This document shows positions 15,966 to 25,273 of a DNA stretch of 64,000 nucleotides, piece after piece. The translations under genes and the position numbers were made by a program. The stretch covers positions 62,001 through 126,000 of the forward strand of contig NZ_JBHYDM010000009.1 of assembly GCF_051860665.1 (NCBI RefSeq), read 5' to 3'. The notes under the pieces were generated by a model. The model was not told the origin of the DNA. It worked only from the letters and a program-made list of their open reading frames with translations, and made no database searches. The DNA comes from Falsiroseomonas sp051860665. Its GTDB lineage: Bacteria > Pseudomonadota > Alphaproteobacteria > Acetobacterales > Acetobacteraceae. The number at the start of each line of letters is the position of its first letter. The first letter of the stretch is position 1.

Positions 15966-18900
15966 TCATGCGCCTGGCGCATGCGCATCCAGCAACCCTT
16001 CGGGCAGCGGCATGAGTCGCGCGCCAAAAGTCCAGACTAGGGCGCAATCCACCCGCCGTCCCGGGAAGGCCAGCGCCAGAACGGCGCGGTAGGCGGCCAT
16101 CTGGCGCAGGTAGAGCGCCGGCACGGCCGAGACCTCGGTCGGCGGGGGACGGTTGGTCTTGTAGTCGAGCACGAGCACGCGATCGGGCGCGACAAGCAGC
16201 CGGTCCACCTGCCCGCTGACCAGCCGGTTGCCGACCTGGCCCGCGATCGGCGCCTCCGCCAAGCTGTCGGGGCCGAAGGCGGCGGCGAAATCCGGCGCCT
16301 GGAGCAGGGCCATCACCTCCGCCAGCGTCGCCGCCTGCTCCGCCTCCGAAAGCCCCTGGCCGCGCCGGGCGAGGAAGCTTTTCGCCGCCGCCTCCCGCTC
16401 CGCCGGCGGGCGGTCGGGCAGGTGCTGCAGCAGGGCGTGGACCAGGCGGCCGCGGCGAAACCGCTGGCCGGTGGGGTCGGCGGCGCCGTGCGGGGCGGCG
16501 GCCGGAGGTTCGCCTGTGTTCTCGCCCGGCACGGCGGAGGGGGCGAGGGCGTCCTGCGTCACCTCGGGCGGCGCCGGGCGGCGGGCCCAGTCCGGCAGGT
16601 CGGCCGCGGCGGCGGGCGGCGTATCCCGCCCATCCGGCACCGGCGGAACCTCCTGGGGCGCCTCCAGCCGGCGCAGCGTCGTGGCGGCGAAGCCGAAGCC
16701 GGCCGGCGCCTCCAGGGGCAGTTCGGTCGTGGCGACCCGGGCAAAACCCTGGGCGATGAGGTCGTACCAGCAGGATTCGGGAAAATCCCGCGCCTTGGGG
16801 CGCTTGCGCTGCCAGCCGCAGACCAGCAGCCGGTCCTCCGCCCGGGTCAGCGCCACATAGAGCAGCCGATGCTCCTCCGCCGCCCGCGCCGCCTTCTCGC
16901 TGGCGAGCAGCTCGGTGAAGGCGGGGGCGTGGTGGTCCTTGTTGGGGGCCCAGAGCGGCAGGGGCGGACCCTCCTCCGGCATCACCCAGCGCACCTCCGC
17001 GCTGTCCCGCCCGGGGCTGACGGTATCCGGCAGGATCACCACCGGCGCCTGCAGCCCCTTGGCGCCGTGCACGGTCATGATGCGCACGGCGTCGCCGGCG
17101 GCTTCCTGGTCCCGCTTCACCTCGGCGCCGCCGCGCCGCAGCCAGGCGACGAAACCTTGCAGGCTGGGCGGGTGGCGGCTGCCATGGTCCAGCGCGGCGT
17201 TCAGGAATTCATCCACCGGATCCGCCGCATCCGGCCCCAGCCGCGCCAGCAATTTGGCCCGGCCGCGATGCTCGCCGAGGATTTCGGCAAACAGCGCATG
17301 GGGGGTGACCACATCGGCACGGGACATCAGCCCGGCGAGAAAATCGGCCGCCTGCCCCTCAGGCGTGGCCTGCCCGCGCGCGAGCTGGAGCTGCCGCCAC
17401 AGGCTGCCCTCCCGCCCCGCGGCGAGGGCCAAAAGCTGGTCGTCATCCAGTCCGAGCAGCGGCGATTTCAGCGCCGCGGCCAGCTGCAGATCATCCTCCG
17501 GCAGCAGCAGCGCATCGGCGAGCGCCAAAAGGTCCTGCACGGCGATCTGCTCGACCAGGCGGATGCGGTCGGTACCACCCACCTTCACCCCGCGCTCCTT
17601 CAGCGCCCGCACCAGCCGCGGCAGCAGCCCGCCGGAGCGTTTGCGCACGAGGACGAGAATGTCGCCGGCGCGCATGGCGCGGCCGCGGCTGGGCAGCATT
17701 TCGCCCGAGTCCAGCCAGCCGGCGATGCGGGCGGCGATGGCCTCGGCCAGCTGCGCATCGGCGCCGGTGGCGGCGGCAGGCGTCTCGGGCACTTCCCAGG
17801 GCGGCGGCGGCTCGCCCTCGGCGCCGTCCAGCATGGGCCAGAGCTCGACGCAGCCGGCATGGCCGATGCGGTCCGGCCGGTGGCGCAGCACCTCGCCCGG
17901 CGCCACCACCCCCTCCCGCGCCGCGCCCTCCGCAAAGACGGCATCGACCAGCGCCAGCACCGGCGCGGTGGAGCGGAAGGAGACCTGCAGCTGCACGTCG
18001 CGCAGCTCCTCCCCCAGCGCCTGCAAGCGCTGCCCGAAATGCCGCTGCCAGCGGGCGAAGCCGGCGGAATCGGCGCCCTGGAAGGCGTAGATGGACTGCT
18101 TGACGTCGCCCACGGCAAAAATGGTGCGCGCGCGCGGCTCCCGCCGCTCGGCACCCGCGCCCGCAAAGAATTCCTCGGTCAGCGCGGCGGCGATGCCCCA
18201 TTGGGCGGGGTTGCTGTCCTGCGCCTCGTCCAGCAGCACGTGGTCGAGCCCGCCATCCAGCTTGAACAGCACCCAGGCGCTGCCGGGGTCGCGCAGCACC
18301 TGGCGCGCGGCGAGGATCAGGTCGTCGTAGTCCAGCATCCCCCGCGCCTGCTTGCGCGCCCGATACCCCTCCAGCACCGGCGCGCCGAGGCCGAGCAGCG
18401 CGCGGGTTGCCGCCAGCAGCCGGCTGGCGCGGCGGGCGCCCTCCACGGCCGCCACGCGCTCCCCCTCCCGCCGCAGGATCTCGGCGCATTCGGCCTGGCG
18501 CGGGCCGACATCCTTGGTCGCCATGCGAGCGCGCGGCGTGCCCTCCTGCGTCAGCAGGATTTCCACCCAATCCGTCCAGCGCGCGGCGCGTTCCGCCGGG
18601 TGCAGCGACAGCCAGTCCAGCAGCCTGGTGCCACGCCCCTGGTCGTTGGCATTGCGGCTGGCCTGCAGGAGCCGGGCGGCGATCACCGCCTGGTCGTCCA
18701 CCCCCTGCGCGCCGGCCGCGACCAGCGCAGCCTCATGCGCCGCCTCCGGCAGGCCGAGATGGCGGCCGATGGCGGCGCAGAGCGCGGGCAGCGAGCCGGT
18801 CTCGCGCAGCGCCGTGCCCAGCTTTTCGCGGTCCTTGTCCAGCGCCCGCACCAGGCTGGCGAAGGAATCGGGCGGCACCAGGCTGGCGAGGGCCTCGAGC

Positions 18901-19430
18901 GCCGGGCCCTGGGCGGGGCTGGCGAGCACCGCCTCCCGCGCCTCGGCCAGCAGGGCGGCGGCATCCGCCTCCTCCACCACGCCGAACTGGGGGGCGAGGC
19001 CGGCCTCCAGCGGGAAGGCGCGCAGCAGGGACTGGCAGAAGGCGTGGATGGTGCTGATGCGCATGCCGCCGGGCAGGTCCAGCACCCGGGCGAAGAGGCC
19101 CCGCGCCGCATCGAGGTCCCGCCGGTCCGGCGCGCGGCCCAGCAGGGCGGCCAGCCGCGCGGCCAGCCTGGCCTCCGGCTCCACCGCCCAGCGGCCGAGA
19201 TCGCGCGCCAGGCGATGCGCCATTTCGGCCGCCGCGGCCTTGGTGAAGGTCAGGCACAGGATCGCGCCCGGCCGCGTGCCCGGCGCCAGCAGCAGCCGCA
19301 GCACACGGTCGGTCAGCACCTTGGTCTTGCCCGAACCGGCCGAGGCGCCGACCCAGGCGGAGGCGGCGGGGTCCGAGGCGCGGGCCTGCTCGAATTCCGC
19401 TTCCTGGCGGGGGGTGAGGGTGAGGCTCAT
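15966..19430 (-). CDS. addA: AddA, double-strand break repair helicase-nuclease
   Basis: This 1154-residue UvrD-like helicase carries a C-terminal RecB-type nuclease. The Walker A motif GASAGSGKTKV lies at about 28-38. LDYDDLI and LLDEAQDSNPAQW (motif II), VGDVKQSIYAFQGAD (motif III), QVSFRST (IV) and MTVHGAKGLQAPVVILPD (V) follow, then LYVALTRAEDRLLV (VI). The nuclease motif DYKTNRPPP is near the C-terminus. With AddB it processes DNA ends for RecA. The start at 19430 shares one base with the addB stop (TGATG), so the two are translationally coupled. Confidence 0.96.
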   Translation of the reverse strand: MSLTLTPRQEAEFEQARASDPAASAWVGASAGSGKTKVLTDRVLRLLLAPGTRPGAILCLTFTKAAAAEMAHRLARDLGRWAVEPEARLAARLAALLGRAPDRRDLDAARGLFARVLDLPGGMRISTIHAFCQSLLRAFPLEAGLAPQFGVVEEADAAALLAEAREAVLASPAQGPALEALASLVPPDSFASLVRALDKDREKLGTALRETGSLPALCAAIGRHLGLPEAAHEAALVAAGAQGVDDQAVIAARLLQASRNANDQGRGTRLLDWLSLHPAERAARWTDWVEILLTQEGTPRARMATKDVGPRQAECAEILRREGERVAAVEGARRASRLLAATRALLGLGAPVLEGYRARKQARGMLDYDDLILAARQVLRDPGSAWVLFKLDGGLDHVLLDEAQDSNPAQWGIAAALTEEFFAGAGAERREPRARTIFAVGDVKQSIYAFQGADSAGFARWQRHFGQRLQALGEELRDVQLQVSFRSTAPVLALVDAVFAEGAAREGVVAPGEVLRHRPDRIGHAGCVELWPMLDGAEGEPPPPWEVPETPAAATGADAQLAEAIAARIAGWLDSGEMLPSRGRAMRAGDILVLVRKRSGGLLPRLVRALKERGVKVGGTDRIRLVEQIAVQDLLALADALLLPEDDLQLAAALKSPLLGLDDDQLLALAAGREGSLWRQLQLARGQATPEGQAADFLAGLMSRADVVTPHALFAEILGEHRGRAKLLARLGPDAADPVDEFLNAALDHGSRHPPSLQGFVAWLRRGGAEVKRDQEAAGDAVRIMTVHGAKGLQAPVVILPDTVSPGRDSAEVRWVMPEEGPPLPLWAPNKDHHAPAFTELLASEKAARAAEEHRLLYVALTRAEDRLLVCGWQRKRPKARDFPESCWYDLIAQGFARVATTELPLEAPAGFGFAATTLRRLEAPQEVPPVPDGRDTPPAAAADLPDWARRPAPPEVTQDALAPSAVPGENTGEPPAAAPHGAADPTGQRFRRGRLVHALLQHLPDRPPAEREAAAKSFLARRGQGLSEAEQAATLAEVMALLQAPDFAAAFGPDSLAEAPIAGQVGNRLVSGQVDRLLVAPDRVLVLDYKTNRPPPTEVSAVPALYLRQMAAYRAVLALAFPGRRVDCALVWTFGARLMPLPEGLLDAHAPGA

Positions 19431-22400
19431 CAATCCTCGCCCTCCGCATCCGCCCATTCATCGACGCGGGAGAGGTGGTCGTAATCCCCGCCCCGGGTTT
19501 TTCGCCCAGGATGCGGCCGGGCGGTGAAGGCGGCGTCGCCGAGCAGGAAGCGATCGACCAGCGCGCCGAGGCGGTCCATTGCCTCCGCGGCCAGGGCCGA
19601 GACGTCCTCGGGCTCGGAAAACATCTGCTTTTCCTCGCCGGGGGTCTCGCCGCCCGAGAGCTTCCAATAGGTCAGCGCCCGCACCGCGGCGCCGGGGATA
19701 TCGGCGAAGGCGCCGGCGGCGGCCATGGCGGCTTCCAGCGGCAGCTGGGGGGCGCGGCCGTCCTGCAGCTCGTCCGGGCGGGGCAGGGTGCCGGTCTTGT
19801 AGTCGAGGATCGCCAGGCTGCCATCGCCGAGCCGGTCGATCCGGTCGGCGCGCGCCTTCAGCGTGACGGTACCGCGGGGGCGGCGCAGCTCCAGCCGGCC
19901 ATCGGTCTCGGTCCAGCTGGCCGCGATGCCGCCATCCTGCCGCCGCTCCGCCTCCAGCGCCACGACGAAGGCGCCGATGCGGGCCAGGCGCGGGCGCCAG
20001 AAGGCGGCGAGCGAGGGGCGCGGGCCCTGGTCTTCCAGGGCTTTCGCCGCCGACTGCCCCCAGGCCTCCAGCGCCGCCGCCTCCCCCGGCCAGCCGCCGG
20101 GGGCGCGGCTGATGGCGCTGACGAAACCGGCGAGGGCGGCATGGACGATGATGCCGTAGTCCAGGGCGCCGACATCGGCATCCAGCGGGTCCAGCTTGCG
20201 CAGGCGCAGGATGCGCTTGGCGTGGAAGGCATAGGGGTCGGCCAGCATGTCCGAGACCTCCGTCACCGAAATCTCCCGCGGGCGCTGCGCGAGGCTGGGG
20301 CGCGGGGCGGGGCGGGAGACGGGGGTGACGCGGTCCGGCACGTCCAGCGCGGCGGCCATCCGCGCCGCCTCGCTGCCCGGCAGCGCGAGGCCCTGGCCGG
20401 ACAGAAAGGTTTCGAGACGGGTCAGCCATCGTGCCGGCACCGTCGGCGAGCCGCCGCGGCGGGCGGCGCGGGACAGCACGGCCTCCGGCGCCGCGCAGGC
20501 GAACAGGAAAAAATCCATGCAGACGCGGCCGATGCGCGCCTCCGGCTCCGGCAGGCCGAACTGCTTGCGCATCGGGCGGCTCATCCATGGCCCGGGGTCG
20601 GTGGCCAGCGGCCAGACCCCCTCATCCAGCGCGCCGAGCACGACGCGATCGAAGGCCAGCAGCCGTGCCTCCAGCAGGCCGAGGATTTCGACGCGCGGAT
20701 GCGCCGTGCCGTGCTTGCGGACGAGGTAGGTGGCCACCCCCTCCAGGCTCGCCTCGAAGAGCGCCGGCCAATTGGCGGGGTCCATCGGCGGCAGGTGTTT
20801 TAGCGCCGGCGCGAGGTCGGCCATGTGGCTGGCCAGCACCTCGCCCTCCTGCGCCGCGTAGAGGCGCAGCCCGCCGGGTTCCTGCGGCGTGGTGGCCAGC
20901 GCCTCCGCCGCGGCGAGATGCGCTTCCAGCAGATCCGCCGGCGGGCGGGCGGCGCCGTGGCGGGTGCTGAAGCCACCCAGCGCGGCCTCCAGCGCGGCGA
21001 GCAGCGACTGCAGGCGGATCTTGCGGTCATCCTCCGGCAGGGCGGCGATGGCCTGCTTGAGCCCCTCCAGCCCCCCCAGCGGCCGCGGCCCGCGCAGCAC
21101 GCGGCGTTCCAGCAGCCGCACGGCGTCCAGGAATTCCGCGCGGTCCATCCCCGCCGCCGCCAGCGGATGTTTTGTCAAAGCCAGCAGCGGCACCGGGGCG
21201 AAATCCTCCGCCACGGTCCGGGCGAGCAGGCGGAGGAAGACGCCGGTGGGCGTCTGCCCGAGCGGCTGGCCGGCGGAATCGTCGGCGCGGATGCCGTGGC
21301 GTACCAGCTCGGCCGAGACGCGGCGGGCCAGGTCGCGATCGGGCGTCACCAGGGCGGCGCGGGCGCCGGGCTTTTCCAGGGCCTCCCGCAGCAGCAAAGC
21401 GATGGCGGCGGCCTCGGTCTGCGCCTCGGGGGCGGCCACCAGGCGCAGCCCTTCGAGGCCCGGCGCCCATCTTTGGGCGGCCGGCTGGGTCCAGGGGCCC
21501 ATGCCCTCCGGCGGGCGCAGCGCCATTTCGAGCAGCGCGACGCGCGCCACCGGAACGGCGGGGGCGGTTTCGGCGCAGCCGTGCCAGCGGCGCACCTGAC
21601 GTGGCTCGGCGCCCATGGCGTGCAGCAACCGGCCCTGGCTGCAGAAGGGGTGCGTCGGTGAATCGCAGATGTGGGGCCAGATCTCGGCCAGCTCCGCCCG
21701 GTCCAGCCCATGCAGCACCACCGCGCCCTGGTCGAGCCGTGCCACGACCTTCAGCAGCTCGACGGCCGCCGGGATGGTGCCGCCGACGCCGATGCCGGCG
21801 GCGATCACGGGATGCTTCGGTGGGTCGTCCTGCCAGGCCCTGGTCTGTTCCCGCAGCGCCAGAACGCGGCGCAGGCCGATATCCAGCAGGCCCTCACCCT
21901 CCAGCCAGCCGGCCCAGGCGGTGGCGACGCCGCGCAGGAAGGTGGTGGTGATCTGCCAATGCGTCGCCTGGGATTCCGGGACCAGCGTTTCCAGCCGCCC
22001 CAGCCAGGTTTCGGTGAATTCGCCCGGCGTGCCGGTGGCCAGCAGCTCGGTATCCGGCTCCTCCAGCGCGATCTCGTCGAAGATGCGGGCCAGCTCGGCG
22101 GCCAGGCCCCAGGCCTGCTCCGGCGTGCCCGGCCCGCCATGGCGCGGCGGCAGGCGGATCACCAGGCTGGTCAGCACCGCCTGGCGGGTCAGCGCCGGGA
22201 CGGCGGGCGGCAGGTCCAGCAGCGTGGGCAGCGCCAGCTCATCCGCATCCTCGGTGGAGAGCCCCGCCAGCGCCCGCATCCGCGGCAGCAGCAGCGCCTG
22301 GCCCTCGGCGCGCGCCAAAAAGGCGTCGCGCAGACCGCGGGCGGAGCGCCGCGTCGGCAGCAGGATGGTGGCGCGGGACAGCGCCTCCGGCGACTGCGCG

Positions 22401-22474
22401 CGAAAATCCGCCAGCACCCCGGCGGCGAGGCATTCGAGAAAAGGCAGCTCGGCCGGGATATCGAAGAGATTCAT
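19430..22474 (-). CDS. addB: AddB, partner nuclease-helicase of AddA
   Basis: This 1014-residue protein begins MNLFDIPAELPFLECLAAGV, typical of alphaproteobacterial AddB. It has an inactive helicase-like part (ILLPTRRSARGLRDAF as the degenerate Walker region) and a C-terminal RecB-like nuclease with ILDYKTGTLPR (about residues 910-920). The end, YDHLSRVDEW, is also typical. It recognises DNA ends and Chi-like sites and cuts one strand while AddA unwinds. The gene is directly upstream of addA. Confidence 0.95.
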   Translation of the reverse strand: MNLFDIPAELPFLECLAAGVLADFRAQSPEALSRATILLPTRRSARGLRDAFLARAEGQALLLPRMRALAGLSTEDADELALPTLLDLPPAVPALTRQAVLTSLVIRLPPRHGGPGTPEQAWGLAAELARIFDEIALEEPDTELLATGTPGEFTETWLGRLETLVPESQATHWQITTTFLRGVATAWAGWLEGEGLLDIGLRRVLALREQTRAWQDDPPKHPVIAAGIGVGGTIPAAVELLKVVARLDQGAVVLHGLDRAELAEIWPHICDSPTHPFCSQGRLLHAMGAEPRQVRRWHGCAETAPAVPVARVALLEMALRPPEGMGPWTQPAAQRWAPGLEGLRLVAAPEAQTEAAAIALLLREALEKPGARAALVTPDRDLARRVSAELVRHGIRADDSAGQPLGQTPTGVFLRLLARTVAEDFAPVPLLALTKHPLAAAGMDRAEFLDAVRLLERRVLRGPRPLGGLEGLKQAIAALPEDDRKIRLQSLLAALEAALGGFSTRHGAARPPADLLEAHLAAAEALATTPQEPGGLRLYAAQEGEVLASHMADLAPALKHLPPMDPANWPALFEASLEGVATYLVRKHGTAHPRVEILGLLEARLLAFDRVVLGALDEGVWPLATDPGPWMSRPMRKQFGLPEPEARIGRVCMDFFLFACAAPEAVLSRAARRGGSPTVPARWLTRLETFLSGQGLALPGSEAARMAAALDVPDRVTPVSRPAPRPSLAQRPREISVTEVSDMLADPYAFHAKRILRLRKLDPLDADVGALDYGIIVHAALAGFVSAISRAPGGWPGEAAALEAWGQSAAKALEDQGPRPSLAAFWRPRLARIGAFVVALEAERRQDGGIAASWTETDGRLELRRPRGTVTLKARADRIDRLGDGSLAILDYKTGTLPRPDELQDGRAPQLPLEAAMAAAGAFADIPGAAVRALTYWKLSGGETPGEEKQMFSEPEDVSALAAEAMDRLGALVDRFLLGDAAFTARPHPGRKTRGGDYDHLSRVDEWADAEGED

Positions 22475-22546
22475 GTTCCGTTCCCAAGGCTAGGCCAGGG
22501 GGCCGGTTTGGTCCAGCTTGCGCTTCGGGCTGCGGGGAGAGGTGCG

Positions 22547-22996
22547 ATGGGCGATCGGGGTGCGCCGCCGCGCAGCGGCTGGGCGGGCTTCGTGCCGGAA
22601 CTGATGGTCAACGACCTGCCCGCCAGCCTGGCCTTCTGGCGCGAGGTCCTGGGTTTCGGCATCGCCTACGACCGGCCCGAGGAGCTTTTCGCCTATCTGG
22701 AGCACCCGGATGCGGGCCAGCAGGTGATGCTGTGCCAGCGCAATGGCCGCTTCGAGACCGGGCCCATGGACCGGCCCCTCGGCCAGGGCGTGATGTTCCA
22801 GCTCTATCTGTCGAACCTCGCCCCGGTCCTGGCGGCGCTGGAGGCGCGGTCCTGGCCCATCTACCAGGGCCCGCGCGAGATCTGGCGCCGCACCGGCGAC
22901 CGCCACGGCGGCCAGCGCGAGGTCTTTGTCCAGGACCCCGACGGCTACCTGCTGATGGTGGCGCAAAAACTGGGGGAGCGCCCGGCCTCAGAATAG
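22547..22996 (+). CDS. Glyoxalase/bleomycin-resistance-fold (VOC) protein
   Basis: This 149-residue vicinal-oxygen-chelate protein starts MGDRGAPPRSGW and continues FVPELMVNDLPASLAFWREVLGF, the typical first beta-alpha-beta unit. The second half ends REVFVQDPDGYLLMVAQKLGE, the paired unit with the metal-type DPDGY signature. The family includes glyoxalase I, dioxygenases and resistance proteins that bind antibiotics. It lies on the opposite strand between murU and addB, interrupting a usually contiguous block. Its last 9 bases overlap the end of murU. Its function is not resolvable. Confidence 0.85.
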   Translation: MGDRGAPPRSGWAGFVPELMVNDLPASLAFWREVLGFGIAYDRPEELFAYLEHPDAGQQVMLCQRNGRFETGPMDRPLGQGVMFQLYLSNLAPVLAALEARSWPIYQGPREIWRRTGDRHGGQREVFVQDPDGYLLMVAQKLGERPASE

Positions 22997-23716
22997 CGCG
23001 GTCAGCATCCCCGCCCGCAGCATGGTCTCCGCCCGGTCCAGGTCGCGCGGGGTGGAGAGGTGGAACCAGGCGCCGTCATGCACCAGGCCGAAGATGCGGC
23101 CGGATTCGATGGCGCGGTCATAGAGCAGGTTCAGGCTGAAGGGACCTTCCGGCGCATCCGCGAAAAGTGCCGGCGACAGGATCTGCACGCCGCCGAAAAG
23201 ATAGGGGGAAATCTCCCGCTCCTTCGGCCGGCGCAGCAGGCCCAGCGGGTCGATGAAGAAGTCGCCGCGCCCGGCCTCGCCATCCACCTGGGCGGTGCGC
23301 ACCAGCAGCAGCAGCGCATCCATCGTCCTGGGGTCGAAACTGGCCGCCAGCCGCGCCAGGGCGGGGGTGGGACCATCCAGCCAGAAGGCGTCGCCATTCA
23401 CCACGGCGAAGGGCGCGTCGCCCAGATGCGGCAGGGCGGCGGTCACGCCGCCGCCGGTCTCCAGCAGCACCTCCTCCCGCCGCACCTTGCGGTCCGGCGC
23501 GTCATGCGCGGCGACGGCCGCCGCCACCTGGTCGGCGAACCAATGGGCATTCACCACGTGATGCGCCACGCCCGCATCGCGCAGCCGGTCCAGCGCGTGG
23601 TGCAGCAGGGACCTTCCTCCCAGCTCCAGCAGCGGCTTGGGCCGGTCATCCGTCAGCGGCCGCATCCGCGTGCCGAGGCCGGCGGCGAGCACCATGCCAT
23701 GGGTCAGGGTGATCAT
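22988..23716 (-). CDS. murU: N-acetylmuramate-1-phosphate uridylyltransferase MurU
   Basis: This 242-residue nucleotidyltransferase has the signature HGMVLAAGLGTRMRPLTDDRPKPLLEL (about residues 6-32), and a core with EEVLLETGGGVTAALPHLG and VVNGDAFW. It makes UDP-MurNAc from MurNAc-1-phosphate in the cell-wall recycling route that bypasses de novo MurA/MurB. It starts inside the amgK stop codon (4-base ATGA overlap), so it is coupled to the kinase that supplies its substrate. Confidence 0.92.
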   Translation of the reverse strand: MITLTHGMVLAAGLGTRMRPLTDDRPKPLLELGGRSLLHHALDRLRDAGVAHHVVNAHWFADQVAAAVAAHDAPDRKVRREEVLLETGGGVTAALPHLGDAPFAVVNGDAFWLDGPTPALARLAASFDPRTMDALLLLVRTAQVDGEAGRGDFFIDPLGLLRRPKEREISPYLFGGVQILSPALFADAPEGPFSLNLLYDRAIESGRIFGLVHDGAWFHLSTPRDLDRAETMLRAGMLTALF

Positions 23717-24708
23717 GCCGCCTCAGCCTCCAGCCCCGGCGGGTTGCCGCGCAACGCCGGGGGCACATGCCTGTCGAGAAATTCCGCCAGCGGCGCCGTC
23801 GCCTGATGCGCCAGCGCCTGGCCGAGCAGCGCCCAGCAGCGCGGCCCGTGGCGCAAGTAGTTCGGCTTGCCGTCGCGCCGCGCCAGCCGCACCCAGAGGC
23901 AGGCGACGCGCAGATGCCGCTGCGCCGCATGCGCCGCCATGGCGCCGCGAAATTCTTGCCCATCCAGCTCCGGCCGCAATGCCAGATAGCGGGAAATGCA
24001 GGCGGCGCGAATCGCCGGGTCCACGTCCCGCCGCGCATCCTCCACCAGCGAGACAAGGTCATAGGCCGGGTGGCCGAGCGCCGCGTCCTGGAAATCCAGC
24101 AGGCCCATATCGGCCGGCGGCGCGCGGTCCGGCAGCGGCATCAGGTTCGCCGGGAAATAGTCCCGATGCACGAAACCGGCCGCCGCGAAGGGGGCCAGCA
24201 TCGCATGGATCGCCAGCCCGAATTTTTCTCCAATTGCCTCCGAAGGCGCGTCGCCAAAAGCCGCCGGCCACCACCATTCCAAAAAGGTGGCGGCGGCGGT
24301 GTCGGCCATGCGGGCGGCGTCCCAGGCCGGCAGCTCGGCGGGCGGCGGCACGGCGTGCAGCCGGGCCAGGGCGGCGGTGGCGGCCAGATACAGCGGCGCG
24401 GCCTCCGCCCCCGCATCCAGCAGCTGCGCCATGGTATGCGCGCCGAAATCCTCGATGATCGCAAAGCCCTGGTGCGGATCCGCCGCCAGCACCTCCGGCG
24501 CCGAGAGCCCCGCCTCCGTGAGATGGCTCGCGATCCGCAGAAAGGGGCCGAGATCCTCCTGCGGCGGCGGTGCCTCCATCAGCAGGGCCGGGCGCGGCCC
24601 GCCGACCAGCCGCGTATAGCGGCGGAAGGAGGCATCGGCCGGCAAGGGCTGGCGCGCCGCATGCACGAAGCCGTTCTCGGTCAAGAAGGCGACGGCCTCG
24701 GCCTTCAT
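23713..24708 (-). CDS. amgK: N-acetylmuramate/N-acetylglucosamine kinase AmgK
   Basis: This 331-residue aminoglycoside-phosphotransferase-fold sugar kinase phosphorylates MurNAc or GlcNAc at C1 with ATP. The catalytic loop is VHRDYFPANLM (about residues 180-190), with the metal-binding LLDFQDAAL downstream and LPADASFRRYTR as the nucleotide-binding loop region. It overlaps tsaE at its start and murU at its end by four bases each, giving the usual tsaE-amgK-murU order for peptidoglycan recycling. Confidence 0.92.
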   Translation of the reverse strand: MKAEAVAFLTENGFVHAARQPLPADASFRRYTRLVGGPRPALLMEAPPPQEDLGPFLRIASHLTEAGLSAPEVLAADPHQGFAIIEDFGAHTMAQLLDAGAEAAPLYLAATAALARLHAVPPPAELPAWDAARMADTAAATFLEWWWPAAFGDAPSEAIGEKFGLAIHAMLAPFAAAGFVHRDYFPANLMPLPDRAPPADMGLLDFQDAALGHPAYDLVSLVEDARRDVDPAIRAACISRYLALRPELDGQEFRGAMAAHAAQRHLRVACLWVRLARRDGKPNYLRHGPRCWALLGQALAHQATAPLAEFLDRHVPPALRGNPPGLEAEAA

Positions 24709-25157
24709 GCACCCAGTCCTTCAAGTCGTCCGGCCCAGCCGGTCAGTGTCGCCACGCGGGAGGTTTCGGTGGGCCCCGGCGCCAGGGCGATGGTCAGCGC
24801 ATCCGCCGGCCGCATCGCCCCAAGCCGCCCCGGCCATTCAATGAGCGAAAGACCCTCCCGCGCCTCCTCCCAGCCCAGCTCGTCGAGGCCGGCGGGGCCA
24901 TCGAGGCGCCAGAGGTCGAAATGGAAGGCGGGGCCCATCGGCAGGTCGTAGGACTGCACCAGGGTGAAGGTGGGGGAGGGCACTTCCAGCGCCGGGTCGC
25001 CCGAGGCCGCGCGCAGGAAGGCGCGGGCGAAGGCGGATTTGCCGGCGCCCAGCGGGCCCTCCAGCAGCAGCGCATCGCCCGGCCGGGCGCGCGCGGCCAG
25101 CTTCGCGGCCAGCGCCGCGGTGGCGGCCTCATCGGGCAAGGGGAGAATCAGGGACAT
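24705..25157 (-). CDS. tsaE: TsaE, tRNA threonylcarbamoyladenosine ATPase
   Basis: This 150-residue P-loop ATPase begins MSLILPLPDEAATAALAAKL and has Walker A GPLGAGKSAFARAF (about residues 35-48), SPTFTLVQSYD and HFDLWRLDGPAGLDELGWEE (Walker B region). It works with TsaB and TsaD to make the t6A modification of tRNAs. The start at 25157 is preferred over 25190, which would add an arginine-rich stretch. It is the first gene of the cluster and overlaps amgK by four bases. Confidence 0.92.
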   Translation of the reverse strand: MSLILPLPDEAATAALAAKLAARARPGDALLLEGPLGAGKSAFARAFLRAASGDPALEVPSPTFTLVQSYDLPMGPAFHFDLWRLDGPAGLDELGWEEAREGLSLIEWPGRLGAMRPADALTIALAPGPTETSRVATLTGWAGRLEGLGA

Positions 25158-25273
25158 GCGCCGCCGCAATCTGCCCCGCCGCTGCCGCACCGCACAAGCC
25201 GGGGCGGAAGCGGGCCTTGATCCCTCCCCCGCCTTGGTCCAAGCAGCCGCCAGGCAGAAGGGACGAGGGCAGC

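Noticed and set aside
16422..19484. Plus-strand open frame of about 1020 codons over addA
   Set aside because: It is entirely antisense to addA, whose helicase and nuclease motifs are in order. The composition is typical of an antisense shadow.
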